From assembly GCF_016278385.1 (NCBI RefSeq), contig NZ_JADQBY010000001.1:1-57955 (forward strand): 57,955 nucleotides of DNA. The letters run 5' to 3'. Shown here piece by piece: positions 46,224 to 54,592 of this stretch. The position numbers and the translations under genes were made by a program. Positions within the stretch are counted from its first letter, which is position 1. Every line of letters begins with the position of its first letter. This DNA is from Methanolobus sp. (lineage in GTDB: Archaea; Halobacteriota; Methanosarcinia; Methanosarcinales; Methanosarcinaceae). The notes under the pieces were generated by a model that was not told the origin of the DNA, did no database searches, and saw nothing but the letters and a program-made list of their open reading frames with translations.

Positions 46224-46254
46224 AAATGTGGTATCAACGACCACATTTTGTTTT
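46224..46254 (+). terminator. Terminator after the PepSY gene
   Basis: AAATGTGG and CCACATTT form an 8-bp perfect stem with a 9-nt loop, followed by TTGTTTT. It is 15 bp downstream of the stop codon. Confidence 0.6.
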
Positions 46255-46370
46255 ATGCAAAGATTTCAGATTAATTGGCCAAATTAGTCTAAGTTTATTT
46301 GAATATTTGTCAAAGTGTATTCTTTGATGATTAAAATTGATGGATTGAATTGAAAGTATGGAGTGAGGAT

Positions 46371-47048
46371 ATGAAAAAATATACTATATTGATAATAGGA
46401 TTACTGCTAATGTCAATCGTAGCAATTTCGGGGTGCACAAGCAGTACATCACCGGATTCCGCCCCTGTAGCGAATAATGAGCAAAATTCAATAAATCAGA
46501 ATGTTGATTCCGATGGCGACGGTATTCCAGATAACGCTGAAGGCTTATTGGGAACAGACCCATTAAATCCAGATACTGATGGCGATGGGATTTACGATAA
46601 AGAAGACAGCAATCCCAATCTGGTATATACTATTCCTGAGGCATTATCCGGTCCGAAAGGCTTTGCTATAAAAGAAGTCTTAGTCGAGAATAATTACGAT
46701 GAAATAGCTAAGAAAGATGCTTCTGACCATCTGGAAATTTCTCTTGAGAATCTTGCTGACACTGAAATAAATAATTTCACGGTTTATTACACAATCACTG
46801 ATATTAATGCAAGTGCTAAGCAGTCATATGAACTTCCGCTGGATGGTTTTAATTTACAACTGGGTGAAACAAAAGCAGTACATATCGATATTGAACAAGG
46901 TTTGAATCATTACCGTGCAAATCCTAACAGTCTCTATTATAAATCTATGAATGAGTTAGAATTCAATGTAATGGTGAGTACACCTGCTTATCAGAGCCAG
47001 ACGTCAAGCGTAATAAAAGATGCAGGCGGAGAAGAATTAGCTGATTGA
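46371..47048 (+). CDS. Lipoprotein with calcium-binding (thrombospondin type 3) repeats
   Basis: A 225-residue surface lipoprotein. The signal [20 protein letters not shown] ends in SGC (Cys22). Residues 45-80 have two aspartate-rich repeats ([37 protein letters not shown]) of the calcium-binding type. A beta-rich domain follows to the end, with [20 protein letters not shown]. The ATG at 46371 follows GAGTGAGG. It stops immediately before the ABC ATPase gene and is therefore probably cotranscribed with the exporter genes, perhaps as its substrate or accessory subunit. Confidence 0.8.
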   Translation: MKKYTILIIGLLLMSIVAISGCTSSTSPDSAPVANNEQNSINQNVDSDGDGIPDNAEGLLGTDPLNPDTDGDGIYDKEDSNPNLVYTIPEALSGPKGFAIKEVLVENNYDEIAKKDASDHLEISLENLADTEINNFTVYYTITDINASAKQSYELPLDGFNLQLGETKAVHIDIEQGLNHYRANPNSLYYKSMNELEFNVMVSTPAYQSQTSSVIKDAGGEELAD

Positions 47049-47864
47049 ATGGGATCTGGCAGCATGATAGAAAAAGCAAGTATGAACGAGATTATGAAAG
47101 AAAGTCCTTCAAAGGAGGAAACTTCTTTTTCTTCTTTTGTTGTTGATGTCCGCAATCTTGCAAAAAGATACGGTGATTTTGCAGCAGTCAATGATTTGAC
47201 CCTCCAGGTAAAAAAAGGAGAGATATTTGGTTTTCTGGGACATAACGGGGCAGGAAAAACCACAACCATCAACATGCTGACAACTCTTCTTGAACCAAGT
47301 TCAGGATCCGGAAAAGTTGCAGGGTATGATATTATCAACGAATCTCTGGAAGTTCGGAGAAGAATCGGTTATTTGCCCGAAAATGTCCAGTTCTATGATT
47401 CGATGACAGCTTATGAGAATCTAGAGTATTTTGCAAAATTGTCAGGAATAAAAAAGCCAGACAGTCAAATATGGGAAGTGTTAGATTTCCTTGATGCTCG
47501 GAGCTATGCTGATAAAAAAATAAGTGCTCTCTCAAAAGGTATGCGACAAAGGATTGGTATTGCACAGGCAATTATCCACGAGCCTGAGATACTGTTCCTT
47601 GATGAACCGACAACAGGCCTTGACCCGTTCGGGGTCAAACAACTAAGAGATATTATATTGCGCCTGAATTCACAAAAAGGAATTACCATCTTTATGAATA
47701 CCCATCTGTTGCAGGAAGTAACAAAAACCTGTTCAACTATTGGGGTCCTGAACCATGGAAGTCTGATATATCTGGACTCACTTTCAAACACCATGAAGAG
47801 ATTCAAAGATGAAGGCTCCCTAGAAGATATCTACCTCAACATTGAAAACAACGAAGAGGAATAA
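47049..47864 (+). CDS. ABC-2 type exporter, ATP-binding protein
   Basis: A 271-residue ABC ATPase. After an unusual 30-residue leader come VDVRNLAKRYGDFAAVNDLT, Walker A GHNGAGKTTTINML, Q-loop region YLPENVQFYDSMTAYENLEY, signature ALSKGMRQRIGIAQAIIHEP, Walker B LFLDEPTTGLDPFGV and switch MNTHLL. The PENVQFYD motif is typical of the NosF/ABC-2 group. The start codon follows directly on the stop codon of the lipoprotein gene, and the first permease gene follows 2 bp after its end, so all are coupled. Confidence 0.87.
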   Translation: MGSGSMIEKASMNEIMKESPSKEETSFSSFVVDVRNLAKRYGDFAAVNDLTLQVKKGEIFGFLGHNGAGKTTTINMLTTLLEPSSGSGKVAGYDIINESLEVRRRIGYLPENVQFYDSMTAYENLEYFAKLSGIKKPDSQIWEVLDFLDARSYADKKISALSKGMRQRIGIAQAIIHEPEILFLDEPTTGLDPFGVKQLRDIILRLNSQKGITIFMNTHLLQEVTKTCSTIGVLNHGSLIYLDSLSNTMKRFKDEGSLEDIYLNIENNEEE

Positions 47865-47866
47865 AG

Positions 47867-48799
47867 ATGCTTTCTTTTTCTATAGCAAAAAATGAGATTA
47901 GACACCTCTTGAGGGAAAGGACATTCTTTCTAATTCTTTCCGTATTCATATTGATAACACTTGCTTCAACTTATATTGGCTGGTCATCCCAGCACACTAT
48001 TGAAAGTGTGTATCAGGAATCTGCGATACTGTTAACAGCAGCCGGACAAAATGTACCTCCATCTCCATTCAGTAATCTTCCAACATTGGATATTGTCAAG
48101 AACATGATAATATACATAGTCCTTATAGGATCCCTTCTGGCGATTACTGTAGGTCATAGTATTGGAACAAAAGATCAAAAAGCAGGGGTCGTAAGAATAC
48201 TGTTCTCAAAGCCAGTAACTAAAAAAGATGTACTGATTGGTAAGGTAACTTCCTTAATGTTGGTTCTCTTTGCAATCATGATAGTTTCTTTAGGTATAAG
48301 CATTGCATCTATAGCAATGTTATCAGAGATACATTCCGCTATGTTCTTGCAATTGATTGGTTTCTATGGAATCTCATTCCTCTATATACTGGGGTTCGGA
48401 TTATTGGGGTTGGCTTTTGGATTGATGAAACGTGAGAGTGCGACAGCACTCCTTATTCCGGTCATCATCTGGATCGTAATAACTTTTGCTTTGCCTGAAA
48501 TGGGTTCTGCTCTTTATCCGACAAGTTCATTGAATCCGATCTTGCCTCAAACAAATATTCTGGATAGCCCTGTATTATCAACCATTCACAATATCCTGTA
48601 CCCATTTTCAATATCAGAACATTATAAACTACTTTCTTCAGCAATACTAGCTTTACAGGGAACAGAAAGTGTTGTTTCGGTTACATATTCACCCATCATG
48701 AATATGTTTATACTAACAATTTGGTTGATCCTCACACTTGCAGTTTCAATTTATGCAATGTCTAAGTTTGATATCTCCCGAGGCGATGTATATGAATAA
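47867..48799 (+). CDS. ABC-2 type permease (NosY-like), first subunit
   Basis: A 310-residue membrane protein with six predicted helices and a long extracytoplasmic loop after the first, as in NosY/ABC-2 permeases. Seen are KNEIRHLLRERTFFLILSVF, the DQKAGVVRILFSKPVTKKDV loop (coupling helix with the ATPase) and LGFGLLGLAFGLMKRESATA. The substrate is unknown. Its last codons overlap the start of the second permease gene, and the two are paralogues. Confidence 0.85.
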   Translation: MLSFSIAKNEIRHLLRERTFFLILSVFILITLASTYIGWSSQHTIESVYQESAILLTAAGQNVPPSPFSNLPTLDIVKNMIIYIVLIGSLLAITVGHSIGTKDQKAGVVRILFSKPVTKKDVLIGKVTSLMLVLFAIMIVSLGISIASIAMLSEIHSAMFLQLIGFYGISFLYILGFGLLGLAFGLMKRESATALLIPVIIWIVITFALPEMGSALYPTSSLNPILPQTNILDSPVLSTIHNILYPFSISEHYKLLSSAILALQGTESVVSVTYSPIMNMFILTIWLILTLAVSIYAMSKFDISRGDVYE

Positions 48800-49760
48800 T
48801 CGTTTAATCATTGCTAAAAAAGAATTTCAGGATATTTTTCGCAGTAAAATATTTAGCACTATATTGGTACTATTATTGACTTTGACTGCAACATCCATTC
48901 TAGTCTCGACATTTATCTTTAAAAGTCAAGTGAGCCAATATGAAAGTTCACTGGCATTGCTACAATCAATTGGTAAAATGCCAACTGAAGCAGCACCACA
49001 ACTATTCCCCCTAAATCTTTTGCGGGGCGTTGTTGATTATATAGAGATAATTGGAGCAATAATTGGTATATTGTTAGGTTATTTAAGTATTGCGAAAGAG
49101 AAGAAGACAAAAACTCTAAAATTGCTATTATCAAGACCAATAACAAAAATGGATATAACCATTGGAAAAATAATGGGTCATTTTCTGTTTGTCAGCATAA
49201 TGATATTGTCTGTGGCTGCAATTATTCTTGCAAGCTTTCTGGCCATCGGCGGAATCACGCTAACTACAGTAGAATATTATAAATTAGCAATATTTGTGAT
49301 GCTATCCATCCTTTACATTATGGTTTTCTTTACGTTATCGTTCTTCCTTTCAGTACAACAAAAAAGCCTGTCCAATGCTTTAACGATATGTTTTGTCATA
49401 TGGCTTGTCTTTGTCTTGGTCCTTCCTCAGATAGGAGATACAATGGATCCAGACAATCAGGTTCCAGGAGGATTTTTTAAAAGTATGGGTTTTGACAAAC
49501 CACAGGAAGAAGCAGTAATGGCAAAATTCAGCAATTATGAAACTACACGAGATCACATTGAACAACTCTCGGTAACAAAACATTATGAAAGAACAGGATT
49601 TGCTCTGTTTGGAATTAAGAAGACATATAATGATATGATGCTTTTAGAGATTCTGAAAGAGAAATGGTTTGATATCGTATTTTTGTTCACTTTGTTCATA
49701 ATTGGCATCTTTTCAGATGTGTATATACTATACAAAGACAAGCAATTCATATCAAGTTGA
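48786..49760 (+). CDS. ABC-2 type permease (NosY-like), second subunit
   Basis: A 324-residue paralogue of the upstream permease: NRLIIAKKEFQDIFRSKIFS, AKEKKTKTLKLLLSRPITKM (coupling loop), and four further helices. It starts inside the end of the first permease gene at ATGTATATG; either ATG can be the start. The pair is expected to form a heterodimer with the ATPase encoded upstream. A 280-bp non-coding gap follows, which has a CAGATAA/TTATCTG inverted repeat near 49823 but no gene. Confidence 0.83.
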   Translation: MYMNNRLIIAKKEFQDIFRSKIFSTILVLLLTLTATSILVSTFIFKSQVSQYESSLALLQSIGKMPTEAAPQLFPLNLLRGVVDYIEIIGAIIGILLGYLSIAKEKKTKTLKLLLSRPITKMDITIGKIMGHFLFVSIMILSVAAIILASFLAIGGITLTTVEYYKLAIFVMLSILYIMVFFTLSFFLSVQQKSLSNALTICFVIWLVFVLVLPQIGDTMDPDNQVPGGFFKSMGFDKPQEEAVMAKFSNYETTRDHIEQLSVTKHYERTGFALFGIKKTYNDMMLLEILKEKWFDIVFLFTLFIIGIFSDVYILYKDKQFISS

Positions 49761-50040
49761 TATAAATGTCGAAAGGTTAGAACCTATATTAGTGAGTACA
49801 AAAGATCACACAGATGAACGCAGATAAGCGGTTTTATCTGTGCATCTATAATTTATGATATTTGTTTCACTAGCTATGAATCTTCAAGTGTAAGTATTAC
49901 TACAGAATTAATAACTTGCTATAAATTTGACAACATAATTCATGGAGATGCCTATCAAAAATTGACATATGGAACATCATCTCCAAAAACAAAGAATCGT
50001 TCAATAAGTGCTTTATATATTATTAAACCAATGTGAAAAT

Positions 50041-50328
50041 ATGATCTCTGAACCTGACCAAGTTATAAGATTAATATCTAGTCTGCTGGCACTGCTTCTT
50101 TTTGTGATCTCATTTCTAGCGTATCTTCGAGATCGTAGAAAAAAGATGTTTTTTGTGTCTGCTGCATTTTTTTTCTATGCAGTTATGGGATTTTTGAATG
50201 CTTCTGATCTTTTTTTACCCGGAGCAGGTGATTATTTAGAGTTATGGGGTAGTTTCCTCAATTTTATAGTTTTACTTTTGTTTTCCCTCGCTTTATTAAC
50301 TAAAGAGCAGATTGAAGATGGAATTTGA
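50041..50328 (+). CDS. Small three-helix membrane protein
   Basis: A 95-residue membrane protein with three hydrophobic segments: LISSLLALLLFVISFLAYL, MFFVSAAFFFYAVMGFLNAS and LWGSFLNFIVLLLFSLALLT. RDRRKK after the first helix sets the topology, with that loop in the cytoplasm. The gene overlaps the start of the next, a DNA-binding regulator, by 11 bp. In methanogens such membrane protein plus winged-helix pairs are common and usually act as membrane-tethered sensor-regulator modules. No family assigned. Confidence 0.65.
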   Translation: MISEPDQVIRLISSLLALLLFVISFLAYLRDRRKKMFFVSAAFFFYAVMGFLNASDLFLPGAGDYLELWGSFLNFIVLLLFSLALLTKEQIEDGI

Positions 50329-50833
50329 ACTGGAAACAAGAAAACGGATCTATGAAGTAATCAGAGATTCGCCTGGAGTCCACCTAAGAGAACTTAAAAG
50401 ACGTCTGAATATAGTAATAGGCAGTTTACAGTATAACCTTCATTATATGGAGAAGAAGAACCTGATATATTCCATTAAAGATGAAGATTATGTACGTTAT
50501 TTCGTGAAGGACAGGAAATTAGAAGCAAACGAGAGAAATATTCTGTCTTTTTTGAGGAGGAAAGCATGCAGACATATTCTCATTAATCTTCTTCAGCACA
50601 CCAGCCTGAACAATAAAGAACTCTCAACTGCTATCAAGCTTTCTCCTTCAACTGTTTCATGGAACTTGAACAAGCTTGTTAAAGCAGATATTATCAAAAA
50701 AGAAAAAGCTGGAAGAATTAGTAACTTCACCATTGTAAATCCTGAAATTGTTGCAGAATTACTAATATTCTATAGAGAGGGGTTTCTTGATAATCTGCTG
50801 GATAATTTCATTGAAATGTGGGAAATCGGATAA
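50318..50833 (+). CDS. Double winged-helix transcriptional regulator
   Basis: A 171-residue DNA-binding protein with two winged helices, residues 5-65 (TRKRIYEVIRDSPGVHLREL, KRRLNIVIGSLQYNLHYMEK) and 75-140 (ERNILSFLRRKACRHILINL, NNKELSTAIKLSPSTVSWNL, NKLVKADIIKKEKAGRISNF). The ATG follows GCAGATTGAAG. The 11-bp overlap with the membrane protein gene indicates coupled translation. This arrangement is widespread in Methanosarcinales; regulated genes are unknown. Confidence 0.85.
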   Translation: MEFELETRKRIYEVIRDSPGVHLRELKRRLNIVIGSLQYNLHYMEKKNLIYSIKDEDYVRYFVKDRKLEANERNILSFLRRKACRHILINLLQHTSLNNKELSTAIKLSPSTVSWNLNKLVKADIIKKEKAGRISNFTIVNPEIVAELLIFYREGFLDNLLDNFIEMWEIG

Positions 50834-50918
50834 TCCATACTACTAAATAAAGTGGCTTCAATTCAACTTTGAGATTATTATTTGATTCGCAGATACCATA
50901 ATTGTTTAAGCAAGTAGT

Positions 50919-51533
50919 ATGAAAAGAAATATTATGTCAATAATTTCCAAATACAATCGTTTCTCCTATGTGTATGATCTCATGGAAATCCCTATTGAGT
51001 TTTTATGGTACCGTAAATGGAGAAAAAAGATGTTTTCCGGTTTATCCGGGAGAGTACTTGAGGTGGGTATCGGAACTGGCAAAAATATAAGGTACTATCC
51101 AAAATCCTGCGAGGTTGTCGGGATGGATATCAGCAATAAAATGCTCTCATATGCAAAGAAAAGATCACGGAAAAATAAAAAAGTATCTCTGTTTCAGATG
51201 GATGCAGAAAATTTGGGATTTAAGGATGGTCGTTTTGATTATGTAGTCACAACCTTTGTGCTATGTTCCATTCCGAGACCCGTTATTGCGCTTGAAGAGA
51301 TGAAACGTGTCTGCAAACCTGAAGGTATCGTCATAAACCTTGAGCACATGAAAAGTGAAATCGGTATCATTGCTTTTATGGAAAATCTTTTCAATCCCAT
51401 CACAACAGCATTAACTGGCGTGAATATAAACCGTGAGACAGTCGAGAATGTTAAAAAAGCAGGCCTTAATATTATTGATGTAAAGAATGTGGCCCTATGG
51501 GACGTTTTCAGGATGATACGGTCTAAGCCTTGA
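50919..51533 (+). CDS. Class I SAM-dependent methyltransferase
   Basis: A 204-residue methyltransferase of the UbiE/Methyltransf_11 group. Motif I VLEVGIGTGKNIRYYP, VVGMDISNKML (acidic residue that binds SAM ribose), FQMDAENLGFKDGRFDYVVT and IPRPVIALEEMKRVCKPEGI are clear. The N-terminus (KYNRFSYVYDLMEIP) suggests a lipid or small-molecule substrate. It stands alone and its 3' end overlaps the convergent ArsR-type gene by 11 bp. Confidence 0.87.
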   Translation: MKRNIMSIISKYNRFSYVYDLMEIPIEFLWYRKWRKKMFSGLSGRVLEVGIGTGKNIRYYPKSCEVVGMDISNKMLSYAKKRSRKNKKVSLFQMDAENLGFKDGRFDYVVTTFVLCSIPRPVIALEEMKRVCKPEGIVINLEHMKSEIGIIAFMENLFNPITTALTGVNINRETVENVKKAGLNIIDVKNVALWDVFRMIRSKP

Positions 51534-51828
51534 TTTCTTCAAATATTTCAGTCAGCTCATCAATTCCCAGTTCAACATCGAATTCCTTCAGCCTGAAGAA
51601 TTTCTTTGCCCGGTTATCATTGTCTTCAAGCCTCAGGTCACTTTCAACAAATCCCGCATTTTCCAGCCTTTTCAGGTGCAGCTGGACAACCTGTCGGGAA
51701 AGATTAAGATCCTTGGCCAGATCATATATATATCTCTCTCTTTCCGAAAGCAGATACAGGAGTTTTAATCTAACTGGATGGGAAATAGCTTCGCCGATAG
51801 TGATTATCTGTTGAAGTGTCTTTGTCAT
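51523..51828 (-). CDS. ArsR-type winged-helix regulator
   Basis: A 101-residue repressor-type protein. It has ISHPVRLKLLYLLSERERYI, DLAKDLNLSRQVVQLHLKRL (recognition helix) and ENAGFVESDLRLEDNDNRAK KFFRL (wing). No cysteine pair for metal sensing is present. It is the last gene of a three-gene minus-strand group after a membrane coiled-coil gene and a PepSY gene, and probably controls that group from repeated TGCATC sites upstream of the first gene (inference). Confidence 0.83.
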   Translation of the reverse strand: MTKTLQQIITIGEAISHPVRLKLLYLLSERERYIYDLAKDLNLSRQVVQLHLKRLENAGFVESDLRLEDNDNRAKKFFRLKEFDVELGIDELTEIFEEIKA

Positions 51829-51880
51829 TTGAGAACCTGCTGTTTTTAGTTCTGTTTTTCAGTTTCAGGTAACGCCCGAT

Positions 51881-52093
51881 TTAAATTTCATCAAGTTTTT
51901 CTTTGATATCCTCTACCATCTTTTTGATATCTTCCACATCCTTCTCAACCCTTGCCAAGCGTTCATTGTCTCCAGAGCTTCCGGAACTGGATCTATTAAG
52001 AAGTGTGACTGTTACCCAGACTATAACCAGAACAAGTAGTATGTTCAAAAGAAGGCCCCATATTCCATAACCATACATGCTGCTGCCCATCAT
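51881..52093 (-). CDS. Small membrane-anchored coiled-coil protein
   Basis: A 70-residue protein. It opens MMGSSMYGYGIWGLLLNILL, followed by VLVIVWVTVTLLNR (one membrane helix) and a short serine/glycine linker, then a heptad-type coiled coil, RLARVEKDVEDIKKMVEDIK EKLDEI. The ATG behind AAGGGTGA was preferred; a GTG four codons earlier is also in frame. It lies between the PepSY gene and the ArsR-type gene. The layout suggests an oligomeric membrane scaffold with its coiled coil in the cytosol. Confidence 0.7.
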   Translation of the reverse strand: MMGSSMYGYGIWGLLLNILLVLVIVWVTVTLLNRSSSGSSGDNERLARVEKDVEDIKKMVEDIKEKLDEI

Positions 52094-52202
52094 TTTTGTA
52101 TTCACCCTTAAAAGCTATATTTTTAATAAAGAGTATATGGGAAGATAAGTATTATTACTTTTCTACCTTCCATACTCGTTTATTGTATCAGACAGACAAT
52201 AA

Positions 52203-52697
52203 TTAGAATCTATAGCCAGCTCCACCGCATCCGCCATAGCCGCTTCCACGCATCATGCCACGTCCACCCTGAGTGTACTGACCCTGGTATGTGGAACCTG
52301 CATAGAAGTCCTCAATGACATCGCCTGTGTATGCATCGATACGACCCTGCTTGATAGTGTCATCTTCAGTGTAGCTGAATACCCACCATCTACCCATCTG
52401 ATAAACATCTGATTCTGCTATGTCCTGTCCAGTTGCTTCTTCTGCGACATCTATTGCCTCATCAATGGTTTCGACTTCAAGTTCAACTGTTGTTCCATCA
52501 GATGCATATGATCCGTAAACTGGACAATTAGCATATCCATATTGACTGGCATATCTCATACCATGCCCTGCCAATCCGGCCATCTGACCAAAGAATGTAG
52601 AATCGTCGGTTTCATCGACTGCTGCACTTACTATACCTATCCCTGCAATGGCTGCAATGAGCATACCAGCAAGGAGTATTGACGTTGTTCTTTTCAT
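52203..52697 (-). CDS. Exported PepSY-like protein with glycine-rich tail
   Basis: A 164-residue secreted protein. The signal peptide is MKRTTSILLAGMLIAAIAGI to about GIVSAAV. The mature part has a PepSY-like fold, VELEVETIDEAIDVAEEATG, SDVYQMGRWWVFSYTEDDTI and GRIDAYTGDVIEDF, and ends in a glycine/methionine-rich tail with one cysteine, RGMMRGSGYGGCGGAGYRF. Met, Cys and Gly could bind a metal. The start has GGAAGGTG just upstream. A TATA-like CTTATATATCC lies around 52777-52786. This is the first gene of the PepSY, coiled-coil, ArsR set. Confidence 0.78.
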   Translation of the reverse strand: MKRTTSILLAGMLIAAIAGIGIVSAAVDETDDSTFFGQMAGLAGHGMRYASQYGYANCPVYGSYASDGTTVELEVETIDEAIDVAEEATGQDIAESDVYQMGRWWVFSYTEDDTIKQGRIDAYTGDVIEDFYAGSTYQGQYTQGGRGMMRGSGYGGCGGAGYRF

Positions 52698-53496
52698 TTT
52701 TTACACCTTCCTGCATCACAGGAAATGTTGCATCCTGCATATGTAGTCTTAACACTCCATATGTATGCATGCAGGATATATAAGGATTACGTTGAACTTC
52801 TGATTATGGCTGGTTTTTAGCAGTCATGAAAAATGCGTTTTACCAGATTATATCAGAAAAGACAGTATCATGATGCATCTTCTGCTTTCAAATACCAGCA
52901 GGTAAAAGATTGCATCAATCTCAAGGATATGAATTGTTGTTTTCAGACTAATGCATCAAAATTATTGTTTACATTTGAAAACGTCCAGAAATTCTAAATG
53001 CAGACACTATAAAAATAAATGATGCATCTACTGAACAAAATGATGCACAATAACAAATATTATTACAGATGTATTTGATTGCTTTTCGTTACGCAAAATA
53101 TACCATCAGGACGTCACGAATAATAAATGAAGAAGAGGCAATTGAAGCCTAAGCAGTCACAGACTCAAACATCGTCAACAGATTAACATCCTTTTTAGGA
53201 ATAACTTTTATTATTGTGTTTGGATGGCTTACTAACAAATACGTTAGCATCTTTTCAGTAGAACATAATAATCACAGGCTTGTTGTACTTTATTCCGGCA
53301 TTTGCCCTGTGCTCAGAAATGATATGCTCAGAAGAAACGGCAAAATGGACCATGGCGGAAAAATAGGCATCTTAGGAATGATAATGAAAGCTTCGCATAT
53401 ATAAAAAATCAATACAGGAGAGGTCTACGAAAAAATCTGATCATCAAAAATCGGATTAATTGCGGATTAAACCGGTGAATTTATCCCCATGAAATC
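52698..53496. other. Long gene-free stretch with repeated TGCATC motifs
   Basis: No protein gene can be supported in this 0.8 kb. It holds the promoter of the PepSY gene, and at least six TGCATC hexamers, two inside the palindrome GATGCATC (52872 and 53021) and one TGCATGCA next to the TATA box (52765). Short ORFs at 53071-53151 and 53216-53404 lack ribosome sites and family features. Confidence 0.45.
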
Positions 53497-54477
53497 TCAG
53501 AACAACTTTATCTTCTTTCCAATACCCATCTCAGCTGCCTTTGTATAGACTATATTGGCAGTCACCAGATCCTGAACAGCAAGCCCTGTGGAATCAAATA
53601 TAGTTATATCCTCATCTGACTGCCTTCCATGTTTTATTCCAGCAACAACCTCTCCAAGTTCAGCATGAATATCGGATTGTGAAATCACTCCTTTTGACAG
53701 AGGGATATTGATCTCTCCTGAATGCGATGCCTGAACAATATCATCAACAATTATCTTTGACCTTTTGAGCAAAGTGGAATCAAGTTCCTGTTTACCCGTG
53801 GCATCGGCGCCTATGGCATTGATATGAGTGCCTTCATTGACCCACTCTGACATGACAACAGGTTCCCTTACAGGAGTGGTCGTCACCAGAACATCACAAT
53901 CACATACATCCTTTATAGCATCCTTCCTTGTAAAATCACAGGACATAAACCGCTTCATATCTGTTTCAAATGAAGCACAGTGAGCAGTATTCCTACAGGT
54001 GATCTTCACTTCCTCGATATCCATAACTTCAGCGAGTGCAAGCAACTGGGTACGGGCCTGACCCCCTGTACCAACCATACCTACAACATGAGAATCCGGG
54101 CGTGCAAGATATTTTGCAGCAATCCCACCAGCCGCACCGGTCCTCATATCTGTGATATGAGTACCATCCATTATAGCAAGTGGAGCACCGGTTTCCGTAG
54201 AATTGAGTACAATAACAGCCATCACAGTTGGAAAACCTTTTTCCCTGTTATCAGGATGCACATTAACTATCTTAACACCTGCAATATCCTGCTCTTCCAT
54301 AAACGATGGCATTGTGCGCAGATCTCCATTGTGTTTATCAAAATAAAGATATGATTTAGGGGGCATCTGCACTTTCTTCATGCCATGCTCCCTGAAACCA
54401 TTTTCTACTGCAGATAAAGTTAAAGGCATATTTATAACAGTTTTAACATCTGCTTGTTCAAGCCAGAGAACATCCAT
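53497..54477 (-). CDS. Alanine dehydrogenase / ornithine cyclodeaminase family protein
   Basis: An NAD-dependent enzyme of 326 residues in the mu-crystallin family. Seen are the N-terminal MPPKSYLYF with the substrate-binding Lys, VKIVNVHPDN, AIMDGTHITDMRTGAAGGIA, AKYLARPDSHVVGMVGTGGQ (Rossmann nucleotide site), RDVCD-type DCDVLVTTTPVREPV and INAIGADATGKQELD. The archaeal branch includes alanine dehydrogenases, as well as ornithine cyclodeaminases; which reaction occurs here is unresolved. It is a single gene with a spacer of over 100 bp to the divergent gene at 54593. Confidence 0.9.
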   Translation of the reverse strand: MDVLWLEQADVKTVINMPLTLSAVENGFREHGMKKVQMPPKSYLYFDKHNGDLRTMPSFMEEQDIAGVKIVNVHPDNREKGFPTVMAVIVLNSTETGAPLAIMDGTHITDMRTGAAGGIAAKYLARPDSHVVGMVGTGGQARTQLLALAEVMDIEEVKITCRNTAHCASFETDMKRFMSCDFTRKDAIKDVCDCDVLVTTTPVREPVVMSEWVNEGTHINAIGADATGKQELDSTLLKRSKIIVDDIVQASHSGEINIPLSKGVISQSDIHAELGEVVAGIKHGRQSDEDITIFDSTGLAVQDLVTANIVYTKAAEMGIGKKIKLF

Positions 54478-54561
54478 TTAAACACACTCCTTTAAAGATA
54501 AAATATGTTTAAACTGATAGGATAAAACTCTATTTATCGAATGCACCCCGAATATACAATA

Positions 54562-54574
54562 TTATATATAATAA
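54562..54574 (+). promoter_or_regulatory. TATA box for a leaderless gene
   Basis: TTATATATAATAA is centred about 26 bp before the GTG at 54593, which places the predicted transcript start on the start codon itself. No Shine-Dalgarno is present. Confidence 0.5.
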
Positions 54575-54592
54575 CACGCATAATATAATTTT

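Noticed and set aside
49800..49850. CAGATAA/TTATCTG inverted repeat as a transposon end
   Set aside because: Only a 7-bp hairpin in a gap with no paired second end or transposase nearby.
53216..53404. 62-codon open frame
   Set aside because: No ribosome site, no promoter in the right place and no recognisable content; random in A/T-rich DNA.
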